64,000 nucleotides of DNA, taken from assembly GCF_035978755.1 (NCBI RefSeq), contig NZ_CP108414.1, positions 4,836,001 through 4,900,000 on the forward strand. The letters run 5' to 3'. This document shows, piece by piece, positions 25,817-34,142 of this stretch; position 1 is the stretch's first letter; each line of letters begins with the position of its first letter. A program made the translations under genes and the position numbers. The stretch comes from Streptomyces sp. NBC_01298. GTDB lineage: Bacteria; Actinomycetota; Actinomycetes; Streptomycetales; Streptomycetaceae. The notes beneath the pieces were generated by a model that did no database searches, was not told the DNA's origin, and saw only the letters and a program-made list of their open reading frames with translations.

Positions 25817-26776
25817 CTACGCGGACTCCTCGGTCTCCTCGGTCTCCGACAGCGTCGGGACGATCGCCACCGGCCCGTGCGCGTGCTGCAGCACGGCGTT
25901 CGCGACCGAGCCCATCATCAGGGACCGGATGTGCCGGCGCGGGTGGTGGCGGCCCACGACGACCAGCGCCGCCGAGTTCGAGGTGGCGACGAGGCGCCCG
26001 GCCGCGTCCCCGGGCACCGCGGCCTGCTCGACGGGCACGGTCGGGTACCTCGCCCGGAACGGTGCGAGCCGCTCCGTCTGGGAGCGGAGCATCTCCCGCT
26101 CGGCCGGCACCGCGTTCTCGTCCTCCCCCACCAGCGCCTCCGGCGGGATCACCGCGAACGGGCTGTCGATCACCATCGTCGGCGACGGCGGGATGCTGTA
26201 CGCCGAGACCACCTGGAGCGTGGTGCCCCGCGCGGCGGCCTCCGTGAACGCGAAGTCCAGTACGTTGTCGGGCGTCTCCGCGGCGTGCAGCCCCAGCACG
26301 ACCCGCCCGGCCGAGGCCTGGGAGGCCGCGTCCACTCCGCGCGCCTCGTGCGCGACCACGACCACGGGGCAGCCGGCGCTGGTGGCCACGGCCCGGCTGT
26401 TCGAGCCGAGCAGCAGCGCGGCGAAGCCGCCGCGGCCCCGGGAGCCCATCACCAGCATCCGGGCGCCCTCCCCGATGTCCCGCAGGGCCTCCGGGACGGA
26501 GCCCTCCAGGGACGCGTAGCGGACTTCGGCGGGCAGTTCGCCCCCGGTGGCCAGATGGGCCCGTATGCGCACGCTGACGGGGTCCTCGGCCTCCTCGGGC
26601 TCGCCGCGGTCCTGGAGGGAGGAACGGCGTGCCGCGTACAACTGGACGCTGTCGGACAGCACGTGGGCGACGACGAGCCCGGTGCCGTGGCGCACTGCCG
26701 CAGCCCTTGCCCACTCCAGGGCCTTGAGGCTGTGTTCGGATCCGTCTACGGCGGCGATCACCATTGCGTGGCTCAT
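25817..26776 (-). CDS. Universal stress protein, tandem UspA domains
   Basis: 319 residues with two UspA folds. Domain 1 (1-150) begins [18 protein letters not shown] and has the ATP-binding signature [19 protein letters not shown] (G-2x-G-9x-G-S). Domain 2 (155-305) begins [20 protein letters not shown] and has [19 protein letters not shown]. Tandem Usp proteins in actinomycetes bind ATP and are induced in dormancy or low oxygen. It is transcribed away from upp. Confidence 0.9.
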   Translation of the reverse strand: MSHAMVIAAVDGSEHSLKALEWARAAAVRHGTGLVVAHVLSDSVQLYAARRSSLQDRGEPEEAEDPVSVRIRAHLATGGELPAEVRYASLEGSVPEALRDIGEGARMLVMGSRGRGGFAALLLGSNSRAVATSAGCPVVVVAHEARGVDAASQASAGRVVLGLHAAETPDNVLDFAFTEAAARGTTLQVVSAYSIPPSPTMVIDSPFAVIPPEALVGEDENAVPAEREMLRSQTERLAPFRARYPTVPVEQAAVPGDAAGRLVATSNSAALVVVGRHHPRRHIRSLMMGSVANAVLQHAHGPVAIVPTLSETEETEESA

Positions 26777-26969
26777 CAGTCCAGCGTGCTGGGGGTCCGG
26801 GCGGGTCGCATCTCCAGGGCTTTCCGGGCGTGGCCGCCGCTTCGGGCGCGAAGGGGTGGGCGCAGCGCGTAGCCTTTTGGATGTGGGTCGCGTGTTTGCG
26901 GCCGTTTTCGCAGGTAGCGGCGTCGCGGGCCGTGGCTTTTGCTGCGGCAGTCAAGTCTTGGAGGATGTT

Positions 26970-27605
26970 GTGCGTTTGCAGGTAGTGGATCACCCCTTGG
27001 TGGCGCACAAACTCACCACTCTGCGCGACAAGCGCACCGACTCCGCCACCTTCCGGCGGCTCGCCGACGAGCTGGTGACCCTGCTCGCGTACGAGGCCAC
27101 CCGGGACGTGCGCACCGAGCAGGCCGACATCGTCACCCCGGTCGGCCCGACCACCGGCGTGAAGCTCTCCTACCCGCGGCCGCTGGTCGTACCGATCCTG
27201 CGCGCCGGTCTCGGCATGCTCGACGGCATGGTGCGGCTGCTGCCGACCGCCGAGGTCGGCTTCCTCGGCATGGTCCGCAACGAGGAGACCCTGGAGGCCT
27301 CCACGTACGCGACGCGCATGCCGGAGGACCTCTCGGGCCGCCAGGTCTACGTGGTGGACCCGATGCTCGCCACCGGCGGCACGCTCGTCGCGGCGATCAA
27401 GGAGCTCATCAAGCGCGGTGCGGACGACGTGACCGCGGTGGTGCTGCTGGCCGCGCCGGAGGGCGTCGAGGTCATGGAGCGCGAGCTGGCCGGCACGCCG
27501 GTGACGGTGGTGACGGCCGCGGTGGACGAGCGGCTCAACGAGCAGGGCTACATCGTGCCGGGGCTGGGCGACGCGGGCGACCGCATGTACGGCTCGGCGG
27601 AGTAG
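26970..27605 (+). CDS. upp: Uracil phosphoribosyltransferase
   Basis: 211 residues, the family's standard length. It converts uracil and PRPP to UMP in pyrimidine salvage. The N-terminus [20 protein letters not shown] and the PRPP-binding segment [17 protein letters not shown] are diagnostic, and the C-terminal [16 protein letters not shown] closes the uracil site. The GTG at 26970 follows GGAGGA with good spacing. Confidence 0.96.
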   Translation: MRLQVVDHPLVAHKLTTLRDKRTDSATFRRLADELVTLLAYEATRDVRTEQADIVTPVGPTTGVKLSYPRPLVVPILRAGLGMLDGMVRLLPTAEVGFLGMVRNEETLEASTYATRMPEDLSGRQVYVVDPMLATGGTLVAAIKELIKRGADDVTAVVLLAAPEGVEVMERELAGTPVTVVTAAVDERLNEQGYIVPGLGDAGDRMYGSAE

Positions 27606-27625
27606 CGGAGTATCGGCGCAAGCTC

Positions 27626-27666
27626 GAAGAAGCCCGGCCTCCCCCAGGGGTAGGCCGGGCTTCTTC
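27626..27666. terminator. Bidirectional terminator between upp and the LytR_C gene
   Basis: 15-bp perfect stem GAAGAAGCCCGGCCT / AGGCCGGGCTTCTTC with A/T runs at both ends, between two converging genes. Confidence 0.9.
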
Positions 27667-27672
27667 ATGCGG

Positions 27673-28323
27673 TCAGCACTTCTTGGCGGGCGCGGGCTGG
27701 GGGTTGGCCAGGGCGGCGAGGGCCTTGTCGGCGTCGGCCTTCGGCGTGAGCGTCTGGAAGGCGTCGCCCAGGATCAGGTCGATGTCCGCGGTCTCGCGGG
27801 CGTCGGTCTGGTGGGTGGCGCCGGCGAGGTTGGTGCCGAGGACGGAGAAGGCGGCCTTGTCCGTCTGCGGCGAGCCGACCAGTATCCCGGCGCCCGGGAC
27901 CTTCTTGTCGAAGTCGGCGGGGGCGTTGCCGACCTTGCCGATGGCGAAGCCGCGGCTCTTGAGCTCATCGCCCACGGCCTTGGCGAGGCCCGCGCGCGGG
28001 GTCGCGTTGTAGACGTTGACCGTGATGCCGCCGGGCGCCGGGAGGACGACCTTCGGCGCGGCGGCGGGGGTGGCGGCGGAGCCCGCCTTGGGCGCGGGGG
28101 TGGCGCAGTCCTTGGCCGCGGCGGCGGTCTTGCGTTTGTCGGCGTCACCGCCGAACACGTCGATGAGCTGCACGGCCCCGTAAGCGATCAGGGCGAGCCC
28201 GATGATCGATCCGAGCACCACGAGGACGATCCGGCGGCGGCGTCGAGGGCGGGTCATGCGGGGGTAAGCCGCTCCCGTGACCTTGTACTTTCCGCCCATG
28301 CCAGGGGGAGTGAGCATGCTCAT
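27673..28323 (-). CDS. LytR_C domain membrane protein
   Basis: 216 residues. A cytoplasmic basic stretch (RMTRPRRRRR) precedes one helix (VLVVLGSIIGLALIAYGAVQ), an Ala/Lys/Pro linker and a C-terminal LytR_C domain (about 112-195: GITVNVYNATPRAGLAKAVGD, FAIGKVGNAP, ILVGSPQTDKAAFSVL). LytR_C domains occur at the end of some LCP wall-polymer ligases or alone, as here; the ligand is unknown. The ATG at 28323 is one of three clustered starts (28323, 28317, 28299), and there is no clear ribosome site. Confidence 0.82.
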   Translation of the reverse strand: MSMLTPPGMGGKYKVTGAAYPRMTRPRRRRRIVLVVLGSIIGLALIAYGAVQLIDVFGGDADKRKTAAAAKDCATPAPKAGSAATPAAAPKVVLPAPGGITVNVYNATPRAGLAKAVGDELKSRGFAIGKVGNAPADFDKKVPGAGILVGSPQTDKAAFSVLGTNLAGATHQTDARETADIDLILGDAFQTLTPKADADKALAALANPQPAPAKKC

Positions 28324-28433
28324 GTGCGCAGCGTAATGCCGACCGCTGCCGATGCCCACCGAATCATCTGTTGATAGGGCAAGGCTGACCCGAAAGGCGC
28401 AACCGGGACCTATCCGACACCGGCCGGAGCGGG

Positions 28434-28730
28434 TCAGCCCAGTTCGAGGACGCGCGCGTGCAGGACCTGGCGCTGCTGGAGCGCGGCCCGGACGGCGCGG
28501 TGCAGACCGTCCTCCAGGTACAGGTCGCCCTGCCACTTCACGACATGGGCGAAGAGGTCCCCGTAGAAGGTCGAATCCTCGGCGAGCAGCGTTTCGAGGT
28601 CGAGCTGGCCCTTGGTGGTCACAAGCTGGTCGAGCCGGACCGGGCGCGGGGCGACATCCGCCCACTGACGGGTGGTTTCCCTGCCGTGGTCGGGGTACGG
28701 CCGCCTATTTCCGATGCGCTTGAAGATCAC
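28434..28730 (-). CDS. Small ParB/sulfiredoxin-like conserved protein
   Basis: 98 residues. The C-terminal half VVKWQGDLYLEDGLHRAVRAA (split at about 65-85) resembles the DGxHR motif of ParB N-terminal/sulfiredoxin folds, preceded by a PVRLDQLVTTKGQLD strand. Homologues are common in actinomycetes and some are labelled VapB-like antitoxins in databases, but no ribbon-helix-helix is visible and no toxin gene adjoins it. It is divergent from the HerA-like ATPase, with starts 88 nt apart. Confidence 0.65.
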   Translation of the reverse strand: MIFKRIGNRRPYPDHGRETTRQWADVAPRPVRLDQLVTTKGQLDLETLLAEDSTFYGDLFAHVVKWQGDLYLEDGLHRAVRAALQQRQVLHARVLELG

Positions 28731-28793
28731 ACGGAAAGCCTACCGGGCAGGGGCCTGCGGGCGCAGCCTTGCGATGACGGTGCAAAGGTGGCG

Positions 28794-28805
28794 AATAGTG
28801 CTATT
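28794..28805. promoter_or_regulatory. Inverted repeat upstream of the HerA-like gene
   Basis: AATAG-TG-CTATT, perfect arms, 13 nt before the ATG at 28819, in an AT-rich patch of the divergent promoter region. It is a candidate operator. Confidence 0.35.
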
Positions 28806-28818
28806 TCGGGAGTGATAT

Positions 28819-30438
28819 ATGAGTCAGAGCACCGACCCCGCGTCCCCTGCCGAGTCCCCTTCCCCGTCCCCCGCCCCGTCCCCTGCCGACTCCCCCGCCG
28901 GCCGGATCGCCGCCGGGTACGCCTTCACCGGACCCGCGCTCGATCTGGGGGCCCTGCTCTGGGACGGGGCCTGCCTGCCGGAGCATCAGATCCGCATCCC
29001 GCTGTCGATGCTCAACCGGCACGGCCTGGTCGCGGGCGCCACGGGAACCGGCAAGACCAAGACGCTGCAGCTCATCGCCGAACAGTTGTCGGCCAACGGC
29101 GTCCCGGTCTTCCTCGCGGACATCAAGGGCGATGTCTCGGGCATCTCCGCCCCCGGCGCGGCCAACGAGAAGATCGGGGAACGCGCCAAGGACGTGGCCC
29201 AGGAATGGGAGGGCGCCGGATTCCCCAGCGAGTTCTACTCGCTGGGCGGGATCGGCCCCGGAATCCCGCTGCGGTCCACCGTGACGAGCTTCGGCCCGGT
29301 CCTGATGTCCAAGGTGCTCCAGCTCAACCAGACGCAGGAGCAGTCACTGGGGCTGATCTTCCACTACGCCGATACCAAGGGCCTGGAGCTGATCGACCTC
29401 AAGGACCTGCGGGCCGTCGTCGCCTTCCTCGTCTCGGACCAGGGGAAGCCCGAGCTCAAGGGCATCGGCGGACTCTCCACGGTGACCGCCGGAGTGATCC
29501 TGCGGGCGCTCACCGCCTTCGAACAGCAGGGAGCCGCGGAATTCTTCGGCGAGCCCGAATTCGACACCAGTGAATTCCTCCGGACGGCGGCGGACGGGCG
29601 CGGACTGGTCTCCGTACTGGAGCTCCCGGCGGTCCAGGACAAACCGCAGCTCTTCTCCACTTTCCTGATGTGGCTGCTGGCGGACCTGTACACCGACCTG
29701 CCGGAAGTCGGTGATCTGGAGAAGCCCAAGCTGGTCTTCTTCTTCGACGAGGCGCACCTGCTGTTCAACGGGGCCTCGAAGGCCTTCCTCGAAGCCATCA
29801 CGCAGACGGTCCGGCTGATCCGATCCAAGGGCATCGGCGTCTTCTTCGTCACCCAGACCCCCAAGGACGTGCCGGCCGACGTGCTGGCGCAGCTCGGCAA
29901 CCGGGTGCAGCACGCCCTGCGCGCCTTCACCCCGGACGACGCGAAGGCGCTGAAGGCGACGGTGAAGACCTTCCCGAACTCCCCCTATGACCTGGAGGAG
30001 CTGCTGACCCAGCTGGGGACGGGCGAGGCGGTGATCACGGTGCTCAGCGAGAACGGCGCGCCGACCCCGGTGGCGGCGACCCGGCTGCGGGCCCCCCGGT
30101 CGCTGATGGGGCCGATCGACGCGGCCGCGCTGGACCAGGCGGTGAAGTCCTCGCTGCTCTACTCGCGCTACGCGGAGCCCATCGACCGGGAATCGGCGTA
30201 CGAGAAGATCAGCGCCGAGCAGGCGGCGGCGGAGGCGGAAGCCGAGGCGGCGGCCGCGGCGGCGGAGGCCGAGAAGCAGGCGAAGGCGGCCGCGAAGGCC
30301 GCTCCGAAGCCGGATCCCTCGCTGGCGGAGCAGGTGGTGGGCAGCGGGCTCTTCCGCTCCCTGGCCAGGTCGATCGGCACGCAACTGGGCCGCGAGATCT
30401 CCCGGTCCATCTTCGGCACGGCCAGACGGCGCCGCTGA
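28819..30438 (+). CDS. HerA/YjgR-like ATPase (DUF853 helicase family)
   Basis: 539 residues. After a Ser/Pro-rich start (about 30 residues) comes a RecA-like ATPase: Walker A GATGTGKTKT near 74-83, Walker B KLVFFFDEAHLLF near 306-318, and the sensor region GVFFVTQTPKDVPADVL. The last 90 residues include an Ala/Glu coiled coil (AEQAAAEAEAEAAAAAAEAE). Family members are hexameric translocases of unclear biological role; this is not the archaeal HerA-NurA pair. GGGAGTGATAT precedes the ATG. Confidence 0.85.
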   Translation: MSQSTDPASPAESPSPSPAPSPADSPAGRIAAGYAFTGPALDLGALLWDGACLPEHQIRIPLSMLNRHGLVAGATGTGKTKTLQLIAEQLSANGVPVFLADIKGDVSGISAPGAANEKIGERAKDVAQEWEGAGFPSEFYSLGGIGPGIPLRSTVTSFGPVLMSKVLQLNQTQEQSLGLIFHYADTKGLELIDLKDLRAVVAFLVSDQGKPELKGIGGLSTVTAGVILRALTAFEQQGAAEFFGEPEFDTSEFLRTAADGRGLVSVLELPAVQDKPQLFSTFLMWLLADLYTDLPEVGDLEKPKLVFFFDEAHLLFNGASKAFLEAITQTVRLIRSKGIGVFFVTQTPKDVPADVLAQLGNRVQHALRAFTPDDAKALKATVKTFPNSPYDLEELLTQLGTGEAVITVLSENGAPTPVAATRLRAPRSLMGPIDAAALDQAVKSSLLYSRYAEPIDRESAYEKISAEQAAAEAEAEAAAAAAEAEKQAKAAAKAAPKPDPSLAEQVVGSGLFRSLARSIGTQLGREISRSIFGTARRRR

Positions 30439-30440
30439 CC

Positions 30441-30496
30441 CCGCACCGGGGCCCCCGCACCGGGGACACCGCACCCGGGACACCGCACGCCGGAAT
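30441..30496. repeat. 14-bp imperfect tandem repeat (4 units)
   Basis: Units of CCGCACCGGGGACA and close variants at 30441, 30455, 30469 and 30483, between the ATPase gene and opcA. The repeats can form GC-rich hairpins and may terminate transcription. Confidence 0.7.
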
Positions 30497-30535
30497 GCGT
30501 ACCTGAGGCCCCGTCCGGCCTGCGAGACTCGGAGC

Positions 30536-31471
30536 ATGCGGACCGAACTCACCGATACGACCTCCAGCAAGGTCAACCGGGCCCTGCTCGACGCGCGACG
30601 GGCCATCGGGAGCCCCACGATGGGGCTCGTGCTCAACCTCCTCGTCGCCACGGACGAGGAGAACGCCTACGACGCCGTCCGCGCGGCCTCCGAGGCCTCG
30701 CGCGAGCACCCCTGCCGGATCATCGCGGTGATCAAGCGCACCGCGCGCGGCTCGCACCGGCTGCGTCAGAACCGGCTCGACGCGGAGCTGCGGGTCGGCG
30801 CCGACGCCGGGTCCGGGGAGATCGTGCTGCTCCGGCTGCACGGGACGCTCACCGAACACGCGGGCTCCGTGGTGCTCCCGCTGCTGGTGCCGGACGCGCC
30901 CGTGGTGGCCTGGTGGCCCGCCGAAGCCCCGGACGCGCCCGCCCGGGACCCGCTGGGCGCGCTCGCGCAGCGCCGGATCACGGACGCCGAGGCGGCCCCC
31001 GACCCGGTCGCGGCGCTCGACGCCCGGGCCGGCGCCTACGAGCCCGGGGACACCGACCTGGCCTGGACCAGGGTCACCCCGTGGCGTTCGCTCCTGGCCG
31101 CCGCCTTGGACCAGAAGCCGCTCCCGGTGACGGGCGCGGCCGTGGAGAGCGAGCCCGGCAACGCGAGCTCCGAGCTGCTGGCCCGCTGGCTGGAGGACCG
31201 GCTGGGCGTGCCCGTGGAGCGGGTGGCGACCGGGGGCCCGGTCATCACCCGGGTCCGGCTGACGACCTCCGCCGGGGAGATCCGCGTGGACCGCCCGGAC
31301 GGTGTCCTGGCCACCCTGCTCCTGCCGGGCAGCCCCGACCGCAAGGTCGCGCTGAAGATCCGCAGCAGCGCCGAGCTGATAGCGGAGGAACTGCGAAGGC
31401 TCGACGCCGACGAGATCTACGCTTCGGCGCTGCGCTTCAGGCGGCCGGCCCAGGCGTCGCTCTCCGCGTAG
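30536..31471 (+). CDS. opcA: Glucose-6-phosphate dehydrogenase assembly protein OpcA (orphan copy)
   Basis: 311 residues with strong OpcA features throughout: TDTTSSKVNRALLDARRAIG, VATDEENAYDAVRAASEASR, PCRIIAVIKR, LPLLVPDAPVVAWWPAEAP, DTDLAWTRVTPWRSLLAAAL and ELIAEELRRLDADEIYASAL. OpcA promotes assembly or redox activation of G6PDH and is normally between zwf and the other pentose-phosphate genes. Here no such gene is near, so it is a separate paralogue or a moved copy. Its last 55 nt overlap the cupin gene on the other strand. Confidence 0.88.
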   Translation: MRTELTDTTSSKVNRALLDARRAIGSPTMGLVLNLLVATDEENAYDAVRAASEASREHPCRIIAVIKRTARGSHRLRQNRLDAELRVGADAGSGEIVLLRLHGTLTEHAGSVVLPLLVPDAPVVAWWPAEAPDAPARDPLGALAQRRITDAEAAPDPVAALDARAGAYEPGDTDLAWTRVTPWRSLLAAALDQKPLPVTGAAVESEPGNASSELLARWLEDRLGVPVERVATGGPVITRVRLTTSAGEIRVDRPDGVLATLLLPGSPDRKVALKIRSSAELIAEELRRLDADEIYASALRFRRPAQASLSA

Positions 31472-31893
31472 TGGTTGTCGTAGACGGGCTGGCTGTCGAT
31501 GATGTCCTGCACCGTGGCCTCGCCGGCCCGGACCCGGCCGAGCAGCCGGTAGTAGTCGAAGCGGCCCATGCCGGGGGTGAAGCCGACGAAGACCTCGGCC
31601 GTACTGTCCGCGGCCGGGGCGAAGGCGTGCTTCACGCCGGGGGGCACGGCGAGGAAGTCGCCCTTGGTCAGGGTGTGTATCTCGTCGCCGAGCAGGACGT
31701 CGAGCGTGCCGTCCGTGACGTGGAAGAACTCGGTCGCCTTGGTGTGGAAGTGCACCGGGGCACCCGCGGCGCCGACCTCGAAGGTGGCCGTGTTGCAGGT
31801 GAGCTCGGCGGTGTCCGTCAGGAGCGTGATCAGGCTGCCGGGGCCGTCGGAGATGATCTCGGCGGTGGCGGCGCGGGTCAGGTTCTCAGTCAT
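31417..31893 (-). CDS. Cupin-domain protein
   Basis: 158 residues, a single cupin barrel with the metal motif APVHFHTKATEFFHVTDG (G-x5-HxH-x3-4-E, about 46-64) and the second motif GVKHAFAP. The C-terminal RFDYYRLLGRVRAGEATVQD resembles quercetinase-like or germin-like cupins that are often poorly defined. The ATG at 31893 (MTENLTRAA) has no ribosome site but a TATAAG box 10-15 nt upstream, so the message may be leaderless. Its 3' end overlaps opcA antisense by 55 nt. Confidence 0.82.
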   Translation of the reverse strand: MTENLTRAATAEIISDGPGSLITLLTDTAELTCNTATFEVGAAGAPVHFHTKATEFFHVTDGTLDVLLGDEIHTLTKGDFLAVPPGVKHAFAPAADSTAEVFVGFTPGMGRFDYYRLLGRVRAGEATVQDIIDSQPVYDNHYAESDAWAGRLKRSAEA

Positions 31894-31947
31894 GATCACG
31901 AGCTTATAGGCCGGGTCTGACAACGGGCCCGGCACTCGCCCGAACGG

Positions 31948-32586
31948 TCAATTCCGCTTGCCGTCACCGGTATTGGCCGCTTTCCCGGTCGTCGTGGCCG
32001 CCTTCGCGGCGGCCTTCGCCTCCTGCTTGTGCGCCCGCACCTTGGCCAGCGATTCCGGGCCCGTGATGTCCGCCGCCGACCGGTAGACGTTCGCCGGCCC
32101 GTACCCGCCGGCCGCCTCGCGCCAGCCGCGCGGCCGCACCCCGAACCGCTTGCCGAGCAGCGCCAGGAAGATCTGCGCCTTCTGCTCCCCGAAGCCGGGC
32201 AGCGCCCGCAGCCGCGCCAGCAGCTCGGCGCCGGTCCCCGCGTCGGTCCACACGGCCGCCGCGTCCCCTCCGTAGTGCTCCACCAGGTACGCGCACAGCT
32301 GCTGCACCCGCTTCGCCATCGCGCCCGGGTAGCGGTGCACGGCCGGTTTCTCGGAGAGCAGCGCGGCGAAGGCCTCCGGGTCGTAGGCGGCGATCGCGTG
32401 CGCGTCCAGGTCGTCGGAGCCCAGCCGCCGGGCGATCGTGTAGGGCCCCGAGAACGCCCATTCCATGGGCACCTGCTGGTCCAGCAGCATCCCGACCAGT
32501 GCGGCGAGCGGGCTGCGCCCGAGCAGCTCGTCGGCCTCCGGCTGCTGGGCGAGACGGATGGTGACGCTCTTGTCCTTGTCGTCCAT
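31948..32586 (-). CDS. HhH-GPD family DNA glycosylase-like protein
   Basis: 212 residues. The region 15-165 matches the actinobacterial HhH-GPD branch: LVGMLLDQQVPMEWAFSGP, then a helix-hairpin-helix LRALPGFGEQKAQIFLALLG near 125-144. The last 25 residues are a basic Lys/Ala tail. Neither the iron-sulfur cluster cysteines nor an obvious catalytic Lys/Asp pair of Nth or MutY can be assigned with certainty, so a repair function is inferred. It is a single gene, divergent from the VOC gene. Confidence 0.78.
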   Translation of the reverse strand: MDDKDKSVTIRLAQQPEADELLGRSPLAALVGMLLDQQVPMEWAFSGPYTIARRLGSDDLDAHAIAAYDPEAFAALLSEKPAVHRYPGAMAKRVQQLCAYLVEHYGGDAAAVWTDAGTGAELLARLRALPGFGEQKAQIFLALLGKRFGVRPRGWREAAGGYGPANVYRSAADITGPESLAKVRAHKQEAKAAAKAATTTGKAANTGDGKRN

Positions 32587-32694
32587 GGCTCCAGGGTCCC
32601 GCGCGCGGGCGCTCCCCGCGCGATTGTCGGGGCCCCCGCCTAGCGTGTGTACCGAGACGGGTCACGTCGTACACGACACAGGAGTCGATCGATC

Positions 32695-33507
32695 ATGGCT
32701 GAGTTCACGGAAGGCGCGCCCTGCTGGGTGGACGCGATGTTCTCCGATCTTGAGGGCGCGAAGACCTTCTACGGCGACGTGCTGGGCTGGACCTTCGGGG
32801 AGTCCAGCAGCGAGTACGGGAACTACACGCAGGCCTATTCGGACGGCAAGGCCGTCGCGGCCGTGGTGCCGCCGATGCCCGGGGCGGAGGGCCAGTCTCA
32901 GTGGTGCCTCTACCTCGCCTCGCCCGACGCGACCGCCACGGCGGCGAAGATCAAGGCGGCCGGCGGCGAGGTCCTGATGGAGCCGATGCAGGTCGGCTCC
33001 TTCGGCACGATGGCCATCGCGAAGGAGCCCAGCGGCGCCGTCTTCGGCGTCTGGCAGCCGGGCGACCACAAGGGCTTCGAGAAGTCCGGAGAACCGGGCG
33101 CGTACTGCTGGGCCGAGTTCTTCTCGCGCGACGTGGCCAAGCCGGACGCGTTCCTCCCGCGGGTCTTCCCGTACGGGACCCGGCAGATGGACCTCGGCGA
33201 CGACCCCGAGGCGGCCGGCATGGACTTCAAGGTCTTCAGCCTGGGCGGCCCGGAGAACCCGGTGCTGGGCCGGATGAACATGGGCACCGACTTCCCGCCG
33301 GAGATCCCCTCGTACGTCCAGGTCTACTTCGCCGTCCCGGACTGCGACGAGGCGGTCGCGAAGACCCAGGCCCACGGCGGCAAGCTGCACTTCGGCCCGA
33401 TGGACAGCCCCTTCGGGCGCTTCGCGGCGGTGGCGGACCCGCAGGGCGCGGCGTTCGCCGTGATCGACATGGCGAAGACGGTCGGCGAGATGCCGAAGTT
33501 CGCCTGA
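32695..33507 (+). CDS. VOC family protein (two glyoxalase-like domains)
   Basis: 270 residues with two vicinal-oxygen-chelate domains: 1-130 (APCWVDAMFSDLEGAKTFYG, GWTFGE, GAVFGVWQPGDHKG) and 135-265 (GAYCWAEFFSRDV, PFGRFAAVADPQGAAFAVID). It resembles hydroxylase-type PDR/VOC proteins of Streptomyces; the chemistry is unassigned. AGGAG lies 11 nt before the ATG at 32695. Confidence 0.87.
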   Translation: MAEFTEGAPCWVDAMFSDLEGAKTFYGDVLGWTFGESSSEYGNYTQAYSDGKAVAAVVPPMPGAEGQSQWCLYLASPDATATAAKIKAAGGEVLMEPMQVGSFGTMAIAKEPSGAVFGVWQPGDHKGFEKSGEPGAYCWAEFFSRDVAKPDAFLPRVFPYGTRQMDLGDDPEAAGMDFKVFSLGGPENPVLGRMNMGTDFPPEIPSYVQVYFAVPDCDEAVAKTQAHGGKLHFGPMDSPFGRFAAVADPQGAAFAVIDMAKTVGEMPKFA

Positions 33508-33508
33508 C

Positions 33509-33564
33509 GAGACGACGAGACGACGAGACGACGAGACGACGAGACGGCGGGACGGCGGGACGGC
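33509..33564. repeat. 8-bp tandem repeat (7 units)
   Basis: GAGACGAC x4, then GAGACGGC and GGGACGGC x2, starting 2 nt after the VOC stop codon and ending 15 nt before the stop of the converging gene at 33580. It is a simple-sequence tract likely to vary in copy number. Confidence 0.9.
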
Positions 33565-33579
33565 GGTGCGGGCCCCGCC

Positions 33580-34026
33580 CTACAGGCCCAGGCTCGGCGG
33601 CGACAGCGCGCCGAACCACACGTGCGTGACCGCGCTGACGTAGCGCGCCCCGCACCGGTCCGAAGGGACCACCAACTGCGCACCCGTCTCGTCGAGGTCC
33701 TCACCGTCGAGGCGGGTCGCCAGCAGCACCGGGCTCGCGCCGAAGTCGGCGTCCAGCTCGGCCCAGGACAGCATCGAATGGTGTCCGTCCCCGCCGGTCA
33801 CGGCGAGCAGGAACCGCGAGCGGTCCTTGCGACGGCGGGCGTCGAAGGCCGGGCCGGCGTCCGCGATGACCTCGCGGAGCAACGGGCCCTCGAACACGTG
33901 GTGCTGCGGCCCGTTCGTCGCGCAGTCGAACGTGACCGCGGCCCGGTGCTGTGCCCAGTCCCGAAGGTCCGCGACGCTGAGCGCAACCGGGTGGTCCAGG
34001 TCTCCGTGCAGCATGAGTTTGGCCAT
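33580..34026 (-). CDS. Molybdopterin-binding oxidoreductase-like small protein
   Basis: 148 residues, a stand-alone sulfite-oxidase-like fold core: LSVADLRDWAQHRAAVTFDC (Cys35), the FEGPLLREVIADAG segment and a final SAVTHVWFGAL. Single-domain proteins of this type lack the dimerisation domain of true sulfite oxidases, and cofactor binding is not proven. No Tat signal is present, so it should be cytosolic. It lies downstream of the repeat tract and upstream of the xanthine dehydrogenase genes on the same strand. Confidence 0.68.
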   Translation of the reverse strand: MAKLMLHGDLDHPVALSVADLRDWAQHRAAVTFDCATNGPQHHVFEGPLLREVIADAGPAFDARRRKDRSRFLLAVTGGDGHHSMLSWAELDADFGASPVLLATRLDGEDLDETGAQLVVPSDRCGARYVSAVTHVWFGALSPPSLGL

Positions 34027-34142
34027 GGCTCACTCATGCCCGGCACGAGGCTGTCCAGAACCTCATCTGCAAGGTTGGTGACATGATATGAGCCGCAACT
34101 GTGCCCATGTTTGTCGTATCTGCCTGGCAGATCGTGCGACCT

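Noticed and set aside
28434..28730. Labelling the small protein as a VapB antitoxin
   Set aside because: No ribbon-helix-helix and no toxin neighbour; the DGLHR motif points to a ParB-like fold instead.
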